Shown: positions 36,485 to 45,859 of the stretch, one piece after another
Position numbering within the stretch: position 1 is the first letter of the stretch
How the letters are laid out: each line of letters begins with the position of its first letter
Assembly: GCF_013322225.1 (NCBI RefSeq)
Contig: NZ_JAAMFB010000009.1
Coordinates: 62,001 to 126,000 of the forward strand
Length of the DNA stretch: 64,000 bases
From: Agrobacterium larrymoorei
GTDB lineage: Bacteria; Pseudomonadota; Alphaproteobacteria; Rhizobiales; Rhizobiaceae
Reading direction: 5' to 3'
Program-made: the position numbers and the translations under genes
Notes under the pieces: generated by a model
What the model saw: the letters and a program-made list of their open reading frames with translations, nothing else
Database searches by the model: none
Told to the model about the DNA's origin: nothing

Positions 36485-37465
36485 CTAAGCCGGATGAGCT
36501 TCCGCCAGTCGCCTGTTTGAATACCAGATGATTGCGCGTTGCAATACGATGAATATGAAGAGCAGTATGCCGATGACGATTTTCGTCCACCATGATGACA
36601 GTGTGCCGTCGAACACAATGTAGGTCTGTATCAGGCCCTGTATCAGAATGCCTACGAATGTACCTGCTACAAGTCCCGTGCCGCCCGTAAGAAGCGTACC
36701 GCCAATCACGACTGCGGCTATCGCATCCAGCTCCACGCCAACGGTTGCCAGCGAATAGCCTGATGAGGTGTAGAGCGTATAGACGATGCCCGCGAGGCCC
36801 GAAAGAAAGCCGGACAGTGCATAAATACCAATCGTCGTCTTGCCGATAGGTACGCCCATCAGTTCGGCTGATTGCTGGTTTCCGCCAAGCGCATAGACGT
36901 TTGCCCCGAAGCGCGTGCGTGCGGCAACAAGCATCCCTACCGCAAAGACGATCAGCATGAGAATGGCCAGTGCTGTCAGCCTGCCGCCACCGGGGAAGCG
37001 GAAGTAGAAGCCTTGTATCGCATCGATCACCGGATGCGAGATGGGTACGGATGCAGTGGAGATGAGATAGGCCGCGCCACGCGCCAGAAACATACCCGCA
37101 AGCGTGACCACGAACGGCGGTATGGCAAGGAAATGGATCATCGCTCCCATCAGGCAACCGAACACGGTTGCGATGATAAGGACGACCGCGAAGGCGAGCA
37201 AAGGATTGACCCCATAGGAGCCAACCAGCACCGCCACGAAGACGCTTGTAAAGGCAATGACCGAGCCGATCGAGAGGTCGATACCTCCAGAAAGGATAAC
37301 GAAGGTCATGCCGACCGCCGCGATCCCGAGGAATGCGTTGTCCGTCAATAGATTGCCAACGACGCGTGTGGACAGCATTGCCGGATATTCCACCACGCAA
37401 AGGGCGTAGGCGATGATGAAGATCGCGAGCGTTGTGAGGAAGGGTAGGTTGCGGGTGTGGATCAT
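36485..37465 (-). CDS. yjfF: Sugar ABC importer permease, YjfF-like
   Basis: Second permease subunit of a family 2 (ribose/galactofuranose-type) ABC importer, 326 residues with about nine helices. Typical BPD_transp_2 motifs are seen: ILSGGIDLSIGSVIAF and AVVIGGTLLTGGTGLVAG. The ATG at 37465 overlaps the stop of the ytfT-like gene (ATGA); an apparent longer reading frame upstream is shadow of that gene. The order ytfQ, ytfR, ytfT, yjfF matches the E. coli galactofuranose importer. Confidence 0.93.
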   Translation of the reverse strand: MIHTRNLPFLTTLAIFIIAYALCVVEYPAMLSTRVVGNLLTDNAFLGIAAVGMTFVILSGGIDLSIGSVIAFTSVFVAVLVGSYGVNPLLAFAVVLIIATVFGCLMGAMIHFLAIPPFVVTLAGMFLARGAAYLISTASVPISHPVIDAIQGFYFRFPGGGRLTALAILMLIVFAVGMLVAARTRFGANVYALGGNQQSAELMGVPIGKTTIGIYALSGFLSGLAGIVYTLYTSSGYSLATVGVELDAIAAVVIGGTLLTGGTGLVAGTFVGILIQGLIQTYIVFDGTLSSWWTKIVIGILLFIFIVLQRAIIWYSNRRLAEAHPA

Positions 37466-38508
37466 CGCGCGGCTCCCTCCTTGTTTATGCCGTGGGTGGG
37501 CGTTGGTTCTGTCTGGCGCTTCGAGAATTTGGCGAAACCTATCAGGGTCATCAACGCCGGTGATTGCAGTGTCAGCACCACGATGATGATGCCTGCCTTG
37601 ATGATCAGATTGAATTCCGGCGGGAAGCCTGAAACCAGAATGCCAGTATTGATGGTCTGGATAATCAGCGCGCCGATGAGCGAAGCGGTGATCGAAAATC
37701 GCCCGCCATTCAGCGACGTGCCGCCGATGACGACGGCCAGAATGGCGTCGAGTTCCAGCCAGAGGCCGGCGTTGTTGGCGTCTGCGCCGCGGATGTCGGC
37801 GGTCACGATCATACCCGCAACGGCGGCACAAAGCCCGGACACGGCATAGACGAAGAACAGCAGGAATTTGGCGCGTACACCGGCGAGCGCTGCGGCGCGC
37901 CGGTTTATTCCCGTTGCCTCGATCAAAAACCCGAGTGCGGATTTGCGCACGAGCAGACCGACGAGCAGTGCTGTCAGAACCCAAATGATGACCGGCAGCG
38001 GAATGCCTGCAAATGCACCTGAGCCGATGGCAGAGAAGCTGTCATTATTGAAGGTGAGAATGACGCCTTCGGTGATCAACTGCGCGATACCGCGTCCCGC
38101 GACCATGAGAATGAGTGTGGCGATGATTGGCTGGATATCGAGGAGCGCAACGAGGATGCCGTTCCAGATACCGCAGGCAATGCCAACTGCAAGTGAAGCC
38201 GCGATGACGACGGGAATCGAGTGGCCGTTCGCAATCAGGGTGGCAGCTACCGCGCCGCAGATCGCGATGACGGCACCGATGGATAGATCGATGCCCTTCG
38301 TGGCGATAACCAGTGTCATGCCGATGGTCAGCAGGGCAACGGGTGCGGCGCGAACCAGAATGTCGATGAGGCTACCATAGAGGCGACCATTCTGGAAGGA
38401 GACGTTCAGAAAGCCGGGCGATATGATGGCAATGGCGGCCAGTATGATGAAGAGCGCGATGATCTGCGGGGCAAGCCGTTTCAGCCGGATGGAAATGCTT
38501 CTGGTCAT
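37462..38508 (-). CDS. ytfT: Sugar ABC importer permease, YtfT-like
   Basis: 348-residue inner-membrane permease of the family 2 sugar ABC importers. Motifs GMTLVIATKGIDLSIGAV and LAVVIGGTSLNGGRFS are conserved. It overlaps the ytfR-like stop by four bases at its start and the yjfF start at its end, so all three are translationally coupled. Long hydrophobic stretches account for about ten helices. Confidence 0.93.
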   Translation of the reverse strand: MTRSISIRLKRLAPQIIALFIILAAIAIISPGFLNVSFQNGRLYGSLIDILVRAAPVALLTIGMTLVIATKGIDLSIGAVIAICGAVAATLIANGHSIPVVIAASLAVGIACGIWNGILVALLDIQPIIATLILMVAGRGIAQLITEGVILTFNNDSFSAIGSGAFAGIPLPVIIWVLTALLVGLLVRKSALGFLIEATGINRRAAALAGVRAKFLLFFVYAVSGLCAAVAGMIVTADIRGADANNAGLWLELDAILAVVIGGTSLNGGRFSITASLIGALIIQTINTGILVSGFPPEFNLIIKAGIIIVVLTLQSPALMTLIGFAKFSKRQTEPTPTHGINKEGAAR

Positions 38509-40028
38509 GCCGCCTCCACACGTGCAGCATTGGCTATCGCCTGCATGATGTTTTCCGCGCTTACTTCATCGCCCTTCAGTTCTGCCACGTGGCGACGGTC
38601 GGAGAGAACGATGACGCGATGGGCAACGACGGTCAGTTCCTCAAGCTCGGAGGAGATAACGATCAAAGACATACCTTCGGAACAGAGCCTTTCGATCATT
38701 TTCAGGATCTCTGCATGCGCACCAATATCGATGCCGCGGGTCGGCTCATCGAGAATGAGCAGGCGCGGATTGGTGGCAAGCCAACGCGCGAGAATGGCCT
38801 TTTGCTGGTTTCCGCCGGACAGGAATTTTATCGGGCGTTCCGGGTCTGCGGGACGGATATCGAGCGACTTGATGAAGTCTCCGGCGAGCGCCGCCTTCTG
38901 GCGTTTCGAAAGCGGACGCATCCAGCCCTGACGGGCCTGAAGAGCGAGCGCGATGTTATCGGAAACGGAGAAATCGCCAATGATGCCATCCGTCTTTCGC
39001 TCTTCTGGGCAGAAGCCGAAGCCCTGTTCGATGGCTGATTCCGGCGATAGAATGGAGACCGTCTTGCCGTCGATGGTCGCATTACCACTTTCTGGTCGGT
39101 CTATGCCAAAGAGCAGAAAAGCGGTTTCGGTACGCCCGGAACCGAGCAGCCCGGCAATGCCGACCACCTCGCCGGGGCGAATTTCCAGATCGAATGGTTC
39201 TACGCTACCGCGTTTTCCGTAACCTTCAAATCGGATCGGAGATGGACCGCTTGCGACGCTTTGTTCATCGACCTGTCGGTTGTGTGTGACGTTTTGTAGC
39301 TCGCGTCCCAGCATCATGGAAATGAGCTCGCCGCGCGGCAGCTCTGAGATCGCGCGTGTTCCAACCAGCTTGCCATTGCGCAGAACCGTGACCCGGTCCG
39401 CGATGTCGTAAACCTGGTTGAGAAAGTGAGTAATGATGACGATGCCAAGACCCTCGGCGCGGAGCTGCCTTAAAACTGCAAACAGCATTTCGACTTCATG
39501 GCTGTCGAGGCTGGCGGTGGGCTCATCCAGCACAAGAACCTTGCCGGAAAGATCGACGGCGCGAGCAATCGCAATAATCTGACGGATGGCGACGGAGTAG
39601 CTTGCCAGAAGCGCATCCACATCAATCGTGAGGCCGTAACGCTCTAGAAGGGCGCGAGCGTCTGCACTCATTCGACGCTTGTCGATCAGCCCGAAACGAC
39701 TTGGTTGCCGCCCGAGAAACAGGTTTTCGGCGACTGTCAGGTTTTCCAGAAGATTGACTTCCTGATAAACAGTGCCAATTCCCAGCGCTTGCGCTTCTCC
39801 CACATTTGCCGGCGAAATTTCGTCGCCCGCAAGACGGATCGCACCACGATCGCGCGTGTAAACACCGGTCAAAATCTTGATAAGGGTGGATTTACCAGCG
39901 CCATTTTCGCCCAGAAGCGCATGGACTTCGCCTGCCCGTAACGTGAAATCAACGTTGTCGAGGGCAGTGATGCCAAGGAAGGACTTGCCTATGGCACGCG
40001 CTTCCAGAAGATTGACCTGATCGGACAT
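38505..40028 (-). CDS. ytfR: Sugar ABC importer ATPase, YtfR-like (two ABC domains)
   Basis: Tandem-ABC ATPase of about 507 residues, typical of ribose/galactofuranose importers (RbsA class). The first half has Walker A GENGAGKSTLIKI and Walker B VLDEPTASLD. The second half has the usual degenerate P-loop (AGLLGSGRTE) and a complete signature (FLSGGNQQKAILARW) with LILDEPTRGIDIG. I chose ATG 40028; the frame is open another 22 codons upstream without a good start. It is separated from ytfQ by about 225 bases that hold a long inverted repeat. Confidence 0.93.
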   Translation of the reverse strand: MSDQVNLLEARAIGKSFLGITALDNVDFTLRAGEVHALLGENGAGKSTLIKILTGVYTRDRGAIRLAGDEISPANVGEAQALGIGTVYQEVNLLENLTVAENLFLGRQPSRFGLIDKRRMSADARALLERYGLTIDVDALLASYSVAIRQIIAIARAVDLSGKVLVLDEPTASLDSHEVEMLFAVLRQLRAEGLGIVIITHFLNQVYDIADRVTVLRNGKLVGTRAISELPRGELISMMLGRELQNVTHNRQVDEQSVASGPSPIRFEGYGKRGSVEPFDLEIRPGEVVGIAGLLGSGRTETAFLLFGIDRPESGNATIDGKTVSILSPESAIEQGFGFCPEERKTDGIIGDFSVSDNIALALQARQGWMRPLSKRQKAALAGDFIKSLDIRPADPERPIKFLSGGNQQKAILARWLATNPRLLILDEPTRGIDIGAHAEILKMIERLCSEGMSLIVISSELEELTVVAHRVIVLSDRRHVAELKGDEVSAENIMQAIANAARVEAA

Positions 40029-40110
40029 GTTGCAGTTTCCGCATGAAAAAAGCCGGGCCAAGCAACCCACGCGCCATTTCTGAAGTGGGAACAAGCTTTC
40101 CCAAACTAGA

Positions 40111-40181
40111 CGTCATCCTCGGGCTTGACCCGAGGATCCACCACCGAGCCATGGATCCTCGGGTCAAGCCCGAGGATGACG
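40111..40181. repeat. Palindromic intergenic repeat element between ytfQ and ytfR
   Basis: Two perfectly complementary 30-base arms (40111-40140 and 40152-40181) around an 11-base spacer. Each arm is itself nearly palindromic (CCTCGGG-CTTGA-CCCGAGG), so cruciform-like folding is possible. The sequence style (CGTCATCCTCGGGCTTGA...) is that of dispersed short palindromic elements common between genes in rhizobia and other alphaproteobacteria. In the mRNA it would form a very stable hairpin between the binding protein and the ATPase, which could raise ytfQ mRNA relative to the downstream genes. Confidence 0.9.
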
Positions 40182-40253
40182 AAGGGATAGATTTGCATCC
40201 TTGTCGGTAGTGTACGAAGCGGCGCAAAGGGACGCCGCTTCGTTGGGATCGCC

Positions 40254-41213
40254 TTAGTAGCCGAGGTCTTTCTTGGATTCATAGACCTTCATCGGATCGT
40301 CAGAAGCCGTGTAAAGCTTGGATTCCGTCTGAATCCATTTTTTCGGCTCCTTCTTATCCTTGAGATAGGAATCGAGGGCATCAAAAGCAGGGCCTGCCAT
40401 ATTAGGCGTCAATTCGACCGTTGCGTTGGCCTCACCGGCGGCCATGGCCTTGAAGATATCCGGCACAGCGTCGATTGAAACGACCTTGATATCGGTGCCG
40501 GGTTTCAGTCCAGCTTCCTTTATGGCCTGAATCGCACCCACTGCCATGTCGTCGTTATGGGCATAGACGGCACAGATATCCTTGCCGCCATTTTCAGCCT
40601 TGATGAAGCTTTCCATGACTTCCTTACCCTTGGTGCGGGTAAAGTCACCGGTCTGCGAACGCACGATCTTGATGTTGTTGTGCGAAGCGATAGCTTCTTC
40701 GAAGCCCTTCTTGCGGTTGATCGCGGGCGATGAGCCGGTAGTGCCCTGCAGTTCCACGACCTTGCAATCCTTGGAACCGACATCCTTGACCAGCCAGTCA
40801 CCAGCGACCTGGCCTTCGTGAACCTGATCAGAGGTTACTGCTGTGAGATAAAGGCTGTCCGGCGCGTCGATCTGGCGGTCGAGCAGGATGACGGGAATGT
40901 TCTCTTCCTTGGCCTCCTTCAGAACGGCGTCCCAACCGGTTGCAACAACCGGCGCAATCAGAATGGCATCAACACCCTGTGCGATGAAACCGCGCACGGC
41001 CTTGATCTGGTTCTCCTGTTTCTGTTGAGCGTCTGCGAATTTGAGCGTAACGCCGCGCTTTTCAGCCTGTTGCTTGGTGACGGTGGTTTCCGCCGCGCGC
41101 CAACCCGACTCAGAGCCGATCTGCGAGAAGCCAACCGTCAGTGATTTCGCTGAAACGCCGGATGCAAGGCACACGGAAAACGCGACGGTGACCGCCGCAA
41201 GTGCTTTTCTCAT
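40254..41213 (-). CDS. ytfQ: Periplasmic sugar-binding protein, YtfQ-like
   Basis: Periplasmic binding protein of family 2 (RbsB/YtfQ), about 319 residues, with a Sec signal ending GVSAKS. Ligand-site features typical for YtfQ are present: SQIGSESGWRAAET at the N-terminus, AQQKQENQIKAVRGFI, and YAHNDDMAVGAIQAI. E. coli YtfQ binds galactofuranose; related rhizobial proteins also bind arabinose or galactose. I chose ATG 41213 because GGGAGGA precedes it. It is divergent from the sugar-acid dehydratase gene, which suggests a common pathway. Confidence 0.93.
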   Translation of the reverse strand: MRKALAAVTVAFSVCLASGVSAKSLTVGFSQIGSESGWRAAETTVTKQQAEKRGVTLKFADAQQKQENQIKAVRGFIAQGVDAILIAPVVATGWDAVLKEAKEENIPVILLDRQIDAPDSLYLTAVTSDQVHEGQVAGDWLVKDVGSKDCKVVELQGTTGSSPAINRKKGFEEAIASHNNIKIVRSQTGDFTRTKGKEVMESFIKAENGGKDICAVYAHNDDMAVGAIQAIKEAGLKPGTDIKVVSIDAVPDIFKAMAAGEANATVELTPNMAGPAFDALDSYLKDKKEPKKWIQTESKLYTASDDPMKVYESKKDLGY

Positions 41214-41711
41214 CTTAATCCTCCCAGAGATGAAGTCAGCATGACGATGTGATTTGAGCATATAGTATTATTCTTGGGAAGAGATTTTTTAGCGATTTGT
41301 TAAATTTCCAACGCAGCGTGGGAATGATGAATTATAAATATCTATAATAATCAATGCCTTGTTTATTATTTAAATTTTTCTGTCGGCGGTCTCATCTGTG
41401 GAATGCTGAGCTTGACAATGAGGCAGACGGCAAAATAGTAATATGAATAGGAAAATCAGGGCTGCGACGTTGGTTGTGGTCGATAATTGCCGTAGATAAA
41501 GGCAAGAAAAGAAAACCTGAGGCAGGAAATACCGTGACAATCGTTTCTGACTGCTATTATGGGATGTTCGATTCCGAACGATGTCCCTGGGGTGGAAGGC
41601 GACTATGCTTAAGGCTTGTGACCGTCTGGATTTCTTTTTCGCCTCTTATCATAAGCTCGTCGCAATCCTGTTGTCCTACCCGTGCGCCATTTCCGGCTGG
41701 AGACCAAACCA
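41214..41711. promoter_or_regulatory. Divergent control region between ytfQ and the dehydratase gene
   Basis: About 500 bases, AT-rich, without a convincing gene. Contains an imperfect palindrome TTCCAACGC-A-GCGTGGGAA at 41306-41324 (one mismatch) that is a candidate operator. Facing the dehydratase, TTGACA (41412-41417), 17 bases, then ATAGTA (41435-41440) looks like a sigma-70 promoter. Confidence 0.5.
41412..41440 (+). promoter_or_regulatory. Candidate sigma-70 promoter for the dehydratase gene
   Basis: Consensus -35 TTGACA and a weak -10 ATAGTA with 17-base spacing. This would give a leader of about 265 bases before the ATG at 41712. Confidence 0.4.
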
Positions 41712-43523
41712 ATGACAGATCAGAACAATCTACCCGCAACCAAAGGCAAGCTGCGCTCGCGTGCGTGGTTCGATAACCCCGCAAACGCAGATATGACGGC
41801 GCTTTATCTAGAGCGTTACATGAATTTCGGTCTCAGCCAGGCGGAATTGCAGTCAGATCGACCTATCATCGGTATCGCGCAGACGGGTTCGGATCTGTCA
41901 CCCTGCAACCGCCACCATCTTGAACTCGCTCATCGTCTTCGTGAAGGCATTCGTGAAGCCGGTGGTATTGCCATCGAATTCCCGGTTCATCCTATTCAGG
42001 AAACCGGCAAGCGCCCAACAGCCGGTCTTGACCGTAACCTTGCCTACCTTGGCCTCGTTGAAGTTCTCTACGGCTATCCGCTGGATGGCGTCGTGCTGAC
42101 CATCGGCTGCGACAAGACCACGCCTGCCTGTCTTATGGCGGCGGCCACCGTCAACATTCCGGCCATCGCCCTTTCAGTCGGCCCAATGCTCAACGGCTGG
42201 TTCCGTGGGGAGCGCACCGGCTCCGGCACCATCGTCTGGAAGGCGCGCGAACTTCTGGCGAAGGGTGAAATCGATTACCAGGGCTTTGTGAAGCTCGTTG
42301 CATCGTCAGCCCCGTCTACCGGTTACTGCAATACCATGGGCACGGCAACGACGATGAACTCGCTGGCCGAAGCGCTGGGCATGCAGCTTCCGGGCTCTGC
42401 CGCAATTCCGGCACCTTACCGCGACCGCCAGGAAATCTCCTATCTCACCGGCCTTCGCATCGTGGAAATGGTCAAGGAAGATCTCAAGCCTTCCGATATC
42501 ATGACCAAAGATGCCTTCATCAACGCCATCCGCGTCAATTCGGCCATCGGCGGCTCCACCAATGCGCCGATCCATCTGAACGGTCTTGCCCGCCATCTCG
42601 ACGTCGAACTGACGGTCGATGACTGGCAGACCTATGGCGAAGAAGTCCCGTTGCTGGTTAACCTCCAGCCAGCCGGTGAATATCTGGGTGAAGATTATTA
42701 TCACGCAGGCGGTGTTCCCGCCGTCGTCAACCAGTTGATGAACCAGGGTCTCATCATGGAAGACGCGATGACGGTAAACGGCAAGACCATCGGCGAAAAC
42801 TGCCGTGGTGCGATCATCGAAGATGAAAAGGTCATCCGTCCATTCGATCAGCCTCTGAAGGAACGCGCCGGTTTCCGCGTTCTGCGCGGCAATCTGTTCT
42901 CGTCCGCGATCATGAAGACGAGCGTTATCAGTCAGGAATTCCGTGATCGTTACCTTTCGAACCCGAACGACCCGGAAGCCTTCGAAGGCAAGGCGGTCGT
43001 GTTCGATGGACCGGAAGACTACCATCACCGCATCGACGATCCGTCGCTCGGTATCGATGCGAACACGGTTCTGTTTATGCGTGGTGCAGGCCCCATCGGT
43101 TATCCGGGTGCTGCGGAAGTGGTCAACATGCGCGCGCCGGATTACCTGCTAAAGCAGGGCGTCACCTCGCTGCCATGCATCGGTGATGGTCGCCAGTCCG
43201 GAACCTCCGGCAGCCCGTCGATCCTCAATGCTTCTCCGGAAGCGGCGGCGGGCGGTGGTCTTGCTGTGCTGCAAACCGGTGACCGCGTTCGCATCGACGT
43301 AGGTCAGGGCAAGGCGGATATCCTGATTTCAGGCGAAGAACTGGCGAAACGCTATGAGGCTCTCAATGCCGATGGCGGCTACAAATTCCCGGATCACCAG
43401 ACGCCATGGCAGGAAATCCAGCGCGGCATCGTCAGCCAGATGGAAACCGGCGCGGTGCTTGAGCCTGCGGTGAAGTATCAGCGCATCGCACAGACCAAGG
43501 GTCTGCCGCGCGATAACCACTAA
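41712..43523 (+). CDS. IlvD/Edd-family sugar-acid dehydratase (arabinonate/xylonate type)
   Basis: Cytoplasmic [2Fe-2S] dehydratase, 603 residues, forming 2-keto-3-deoxy sugar acids. Cluster ligands fit Cys65 (DLSPCNRHH), Cys133 ([11 protein letters not shown]) and Cys206 ([13 protein letters not shown]). Spacing is the same as in R. leguminosarum L-arabinonate dehydratase, as I remember it (Cys59, 127, 200). The catalytic region [16 protein letters not shown] is present. Length and first residues are of the sugar-acid branch, not biosynthetic IlvD. Start chosen at 41712 (MTDQNN) with GGAG about ten bases upstream. Divergence from an arabinose/galactofuranose-type importer supports pentonate use. 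Confidence 0.88.
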   Translation: MTDQNNLPATKGKLRSRAWFDNPANADMTALYLERYMNFGLSQAELQSDRPIIGIAQTGSDLSPCNRHHLELAHRLREGIREAGGIAIEFPVHPIQETGKRPTAGLDRNLAYLGLVEVLYGYPLDGVVLTIGCDKTTPACLMAAATVNIPAIALSVGPMLNGWFRGERTGSGTIVWKARELLAKGEIDYQGFVKLVASSAPSTGYCNTMGTATTMNSLAEALGMQLPGSAAIPAPYRDRQEISYLTGLRIVEMVKEDLKPSDIMTKDAFINAIRVNSAIGGSTNAPIHLNGLARHLDVELTVDDWQTYGEEVPLLVNLQPAGEYLGEDYYHAGGVPAVVNQLMNQGLIMEDAMTVNGKTIGENCRGAIIEDEKVIRPFDQPLKERAGFRVLRGNLFSSAIMKTSVISQEFRDRYLSNPNDPEAFEGKAVVFDGPEDYHHRIDDPSLGIDANTVLFMRGAGPIGYPGAAEVVNMRAPDYLLKQGVTSLPCIGDGRQSGTSGSPSILNASPEAAAGGGLAVLQTGDRVRIDVGQGKADILISGEELAKRYEALNADGGYKFPDHQTPWQEIQRGIVSQMETGAVLEPAVKYQRIAQTKGLPRDNH

Positions 43524-43543
43524 TTTGGGTTTATAAACGTGAA

Positions 43544-43574
43544 GCCACCGTCTGAATTTCAGGCGGTGGCTTTT
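43544..43574 (+). terminator. Rho-independent terminator after the dehydratase gene
   Basis: Stem GCCACCGTCTGA / TCAGGCGGTGGC (one G-U pair) with ATT loop and TTTT. Confidence 0.88.
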
Positions 43575-43695
43575 CTATGCGGCACCGTGTCTGCACGGTG
43601 AAAGAGCCTTTCAAAATTAAGGACTTGATCGCGTTGGATTCCCGATCAGGTCCCGGATGACAAAGGTCAGCTTCCGGCCTATCGTTTTTCGCCGC

Positions 43696-44442
43696 TCAGT
43701 CCGAGTGAAAGACCGTAATTGCCGCGTCGCCTTTTATTTTAACCGCGGAAAGACGACCGGTCATGAATGCGCCGGTATCGACGTTCAGCCTGTTATTGAC
43801 CAGCGCAACCTGTCTGATCGGCGTGTGTCCATGGACTGTCAGGAACGGGTTAGCGACGGTCGGCGCAGCCTGCTCGTTTGGCCGAATCCATAGCAGATGC
43901 TTGTCCAGTTGCTGCTCCAGCGGAACGCCGTTGACCACACCTGCGTGGACGAAGCAGAATCCCGGTATCGATATCAGCGAGGGCAGGGAGGCGATGAAAT
44001 CGATGTGCCGTTGTGGAATGTGTTGCTGTATGAGTGCGCGCAGGTGACGACCATCGGAAGGTATCTCGCGCATTCCATAGGATCGCAAGGTCTCCCCGCC
44101 GCCGAATTCGAGCCAGAGATGATCATGCGAGGGGTTACGGATGAAATCCAGCATCGTTTCCTCGTGGTTCCCCGCAAGGCAGTATCGCTGAAGATTGCCG
44201 CGCATCGGCTGAATGAGCTCTTCGAGAACCAGTGCTGATCTCGGGCCGCGATCCACATAGTCCCCGAGCATGATCAGGCATTTCGAACCACTTTCCTGCT
44301 CCGCGTCGGCTTCGATCTTGCTTTGCAGGGCGTGAAGCAGGTCAAGGCAGCCGTGCACATCCCCCACTGCGTAGACGACATCCGGTCGTTCCGAGGAAAA
44401 CAGTTTCTGTCGCATGTCGATTACCGTATTCTGGAGGAGCAT
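43696..44442 (-). CDS. Metallophosphoesterase / Ser-Thr protein phosphatase-like
   Basis: Soluble PPP-family phosphatase, 248 residues. All metal-binding blocks are in order: GDVHG near 27, GDYVDRGPRS near 61, GNHEE near 92, FVHAGV near 167 and VHGHTP near 203. Bacterial members act as protein phosphatases or diadenosine tetraphosphatases; the sequence alone does not decide. ATG at 44442 follows GGAG. Its neighbours give no clear link. Confidence 0.9.
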   Translation of the reverse strand: MLLQNTVIDMRQKLFSSERPDVVYAVGDVHGCLDLLHALQSKIEADAEQESGSKCLIMLGDYVDRGPRSALVLEELIQPMRGNLQRYCLAGNHEETMLDFIRNPSHDHLWLEFGGGETLRSYGMREIPSDGRHLRALIQQHIPQRHIDFIASLPSLISIPGFCFVHAGVVNGVPLEQQLDKHLLWIRPNEQAAPTVANPFLTVHGHTPIRQVALVNNRLNVDTGAFMTGRLSAVKIKGDAAITVFHSD

Positions 44443-44567
44443 TTATCATACGGTATGGTCCATCGAAATTAATCTAACATTTACGACCAGACTAATTACT
44501 CTTCCCTAAAACTGTCTATTTTCCATGTAGTTTCATGGGTGCGCTCAGCAAACGAGGGAGGAAGGAA

Positions 44568-45203
44568 ATGCCGCTGCAAAACCGGGTTGATCCATTCGGG
44601 GACGTTCTTTCCCTGCCTCTTCGTGGGCTATTTACGGGAAATCGCGGTATCATTCATGATCCCGAAACGAAAACACTGACCTCCAAGCGCTGGACATCAA
44701 AAGCATGGTTGATATGCAGTTGCACTTATAAAGATGTGCGCCGCAATGTCATGGCGACCAGAAGCTGGACGGAGCTGTTCTTCTTCGATGAGGCAACGGC
44801 GCTTGCCGCAGGGCACCGGCCCTGCTTTCTGTGCCGCCGGGAAGAGGCGGGACAGTTCAGGGCGGCATGGGCAGAGGGCAATGGCCGGACGCGACCATCG
44901 GCCAGTGATATCGATCGCGTTCTGCATAAAGAGAGATTGCAGTTGAAGAAGAAGCGGTTAAACGTTCTGCTTTCTACGCTTGATGAACTGCCGGATGGAG
45001 CAATGATCGCTTCGGATAAAAACGCCTATCTAGTAGCTGGCGGCGAAGCATTTCGCTGGACGCCGGAGGGCTATCAAAGAGCTGGAAATTTACCATTCAT
45101 CGAAGGTTTGTTGACGCCGCCATCCACTCTCAGAACCCTTGCCGCAGGTTACCAGCCGGTGCTTCATCGTTCGGTAGAAACGGCAAGCCGGAAGGCTGCA
45201 TGA
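44568..45203 (+). CDS. Ada zinc-domain-like protein coupled to AlkB
   Basis: Unrecognised 211-residue protein whose middle part resembles the N-terminal methylphosphotriester-acceptor (zinc) domain of Ada. The segment EATALAAGHRPCFLCR is close to EALAAGFRPCKRCQP of E. coli Ada. Four Cys are placed as C50-x-C52 ... C86-x2-C89, compared with C38-x3-C42 ... C69-x2-C72 in Ada; the first pair is tighter and the spacer seven residues longer. No methylguanine transferase or AraC domain follows. The start at 44568 has GGAGGAAGGA just upstream. Its stop overlaps the alkB start (ATGA), echoing the ada-alkB operon of E. coli. A damage-sensing or repair role is inferred. Confidence 0.75.
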   Translation: MPLQNRVDPFGDVLSLPLRGLFTGNRGIIHDPETKTLTSKRWTSKAWLICSCTYKDVRRNVMATRSWTELFFFDEATALAAGHRPCFLCRREEAGQFRAAWAEGNGRTRPSASDIDRVLHKERLQLKKKRLNVLLSTLDELPDGAMIASDKNAYLVAGGEAFRWTPEGYQRAGNLPFIEGLLTPPSTLRTLAAGYQPVLHRSVETASRKAA

Positions 45204-45859
45204 TGATGGCTGACCTGTTTGCGGGGCTGGAGCCTTCTCAGCCGTCGCGTGAAGAGATGGCCGAACAAGCAGTGCTTATGCGCAGCTTCGCATCCTCGGG
45301 CGCCGAAGATTTCCTCGATGAAGTCGAGCATATTTCCCGGCTTGCGCCCTTTCGGAACATGGTTACGCCGGGCGGGTTTCCCATGTCGGTCGCAATGACC
45401 AACTGCGGCGACTTTGGCTGGGTTACTGATCGGCGCGGTTATCGATACGAGCGGCTCGATCCAACAACTGGTAAAGCGTGGCCATCAATGCCGGAACATT
45501 TTTTGTCGCTCGCCATCGATGCAGCCAAGCAAGCGGGGTTTCCTCACTTCGTTCCGAACGCCTGTCTCATCAACCGTTATCAACCCGGTGCTAAGATGGC
45601 GTTGCATCAGGATAAGGACGAGAAGGACTTTGCCAACCCGATTGTCTCTGTTTCGTTAGGTTTGCCCGCGACGTTTCAGTTTGGCGGTATCAATCGCAAC
45701 GATCCGGTGCGCAAATACCAGCTTCAGCACGGCGATGTCGTGGTGTGGGGCGGTCCATCGCGGCTGTTTTACCACGGCGTATTGACGTTGAAGGATGGAA
45801 TTCACGAGCGGACAGGGCGCTTCCGCTACAACCTGACCTTCCGGTATGCGGGGCTATAG
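45200..45859 (+). CDS. alkB: AlkB, 2-oxoglutarate/Fe(II) DNA repair dioxygenase
   Basis: Removes methyl lesions (1-methyladenine, 3-methylcytosine) by oxidation. 219 residues, equal in length to typical AlkB. Iron ligands are His136, Asp138 (LHQDKDE) and His192 (FYHGV); Arg209 and Arg215 in RFRYNLTFR bind 2-oxoglutarate. All five sit exactly five residues later than in E. coli AlkB. INRYQPGAKMALHQD and VVWGGPSRLFYHG are diagnostic. Coupled to the Ada-like gene by ATGA; its 3' end overlaps the convergent gene by six bases. Confidence 0.95.
   Translation: MMMADLFAGLEPSQPSREEMAEQAVLMRSFASSGAEDFLDEVEHISRLAPFRNMVTPGGFPMSVAMTNCGDFGWVTDRRGYRYERLDPTTGKAWPSMPEHFLSLAIDAAKQAGFPHFVPNACLINRYQPGAKMALHQDKDEKDFANPIVSVSLGLPATFQFGGINRNDPVRKYQLQHGDVVVWGGPSRLFYHGVLTLKDGIHERTGRFRYNLTFRYAGL

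Noticed and set aside
36485..37984. 499-codon reading frame for the yjfF-type permease
   Set aside because: The extra upstream part is Arg-rich shadow of the ytfT-type gene; the ATGA overlap at 37465 is the natural start.
43610..43670. Possible degenerate copy of the palindromic repeat seen at 40111-40181
   Set aside because: Only short matches (CCCGATCAGGTCCCGGATGAC) are visible and there is no paired arm, so I do not list it.
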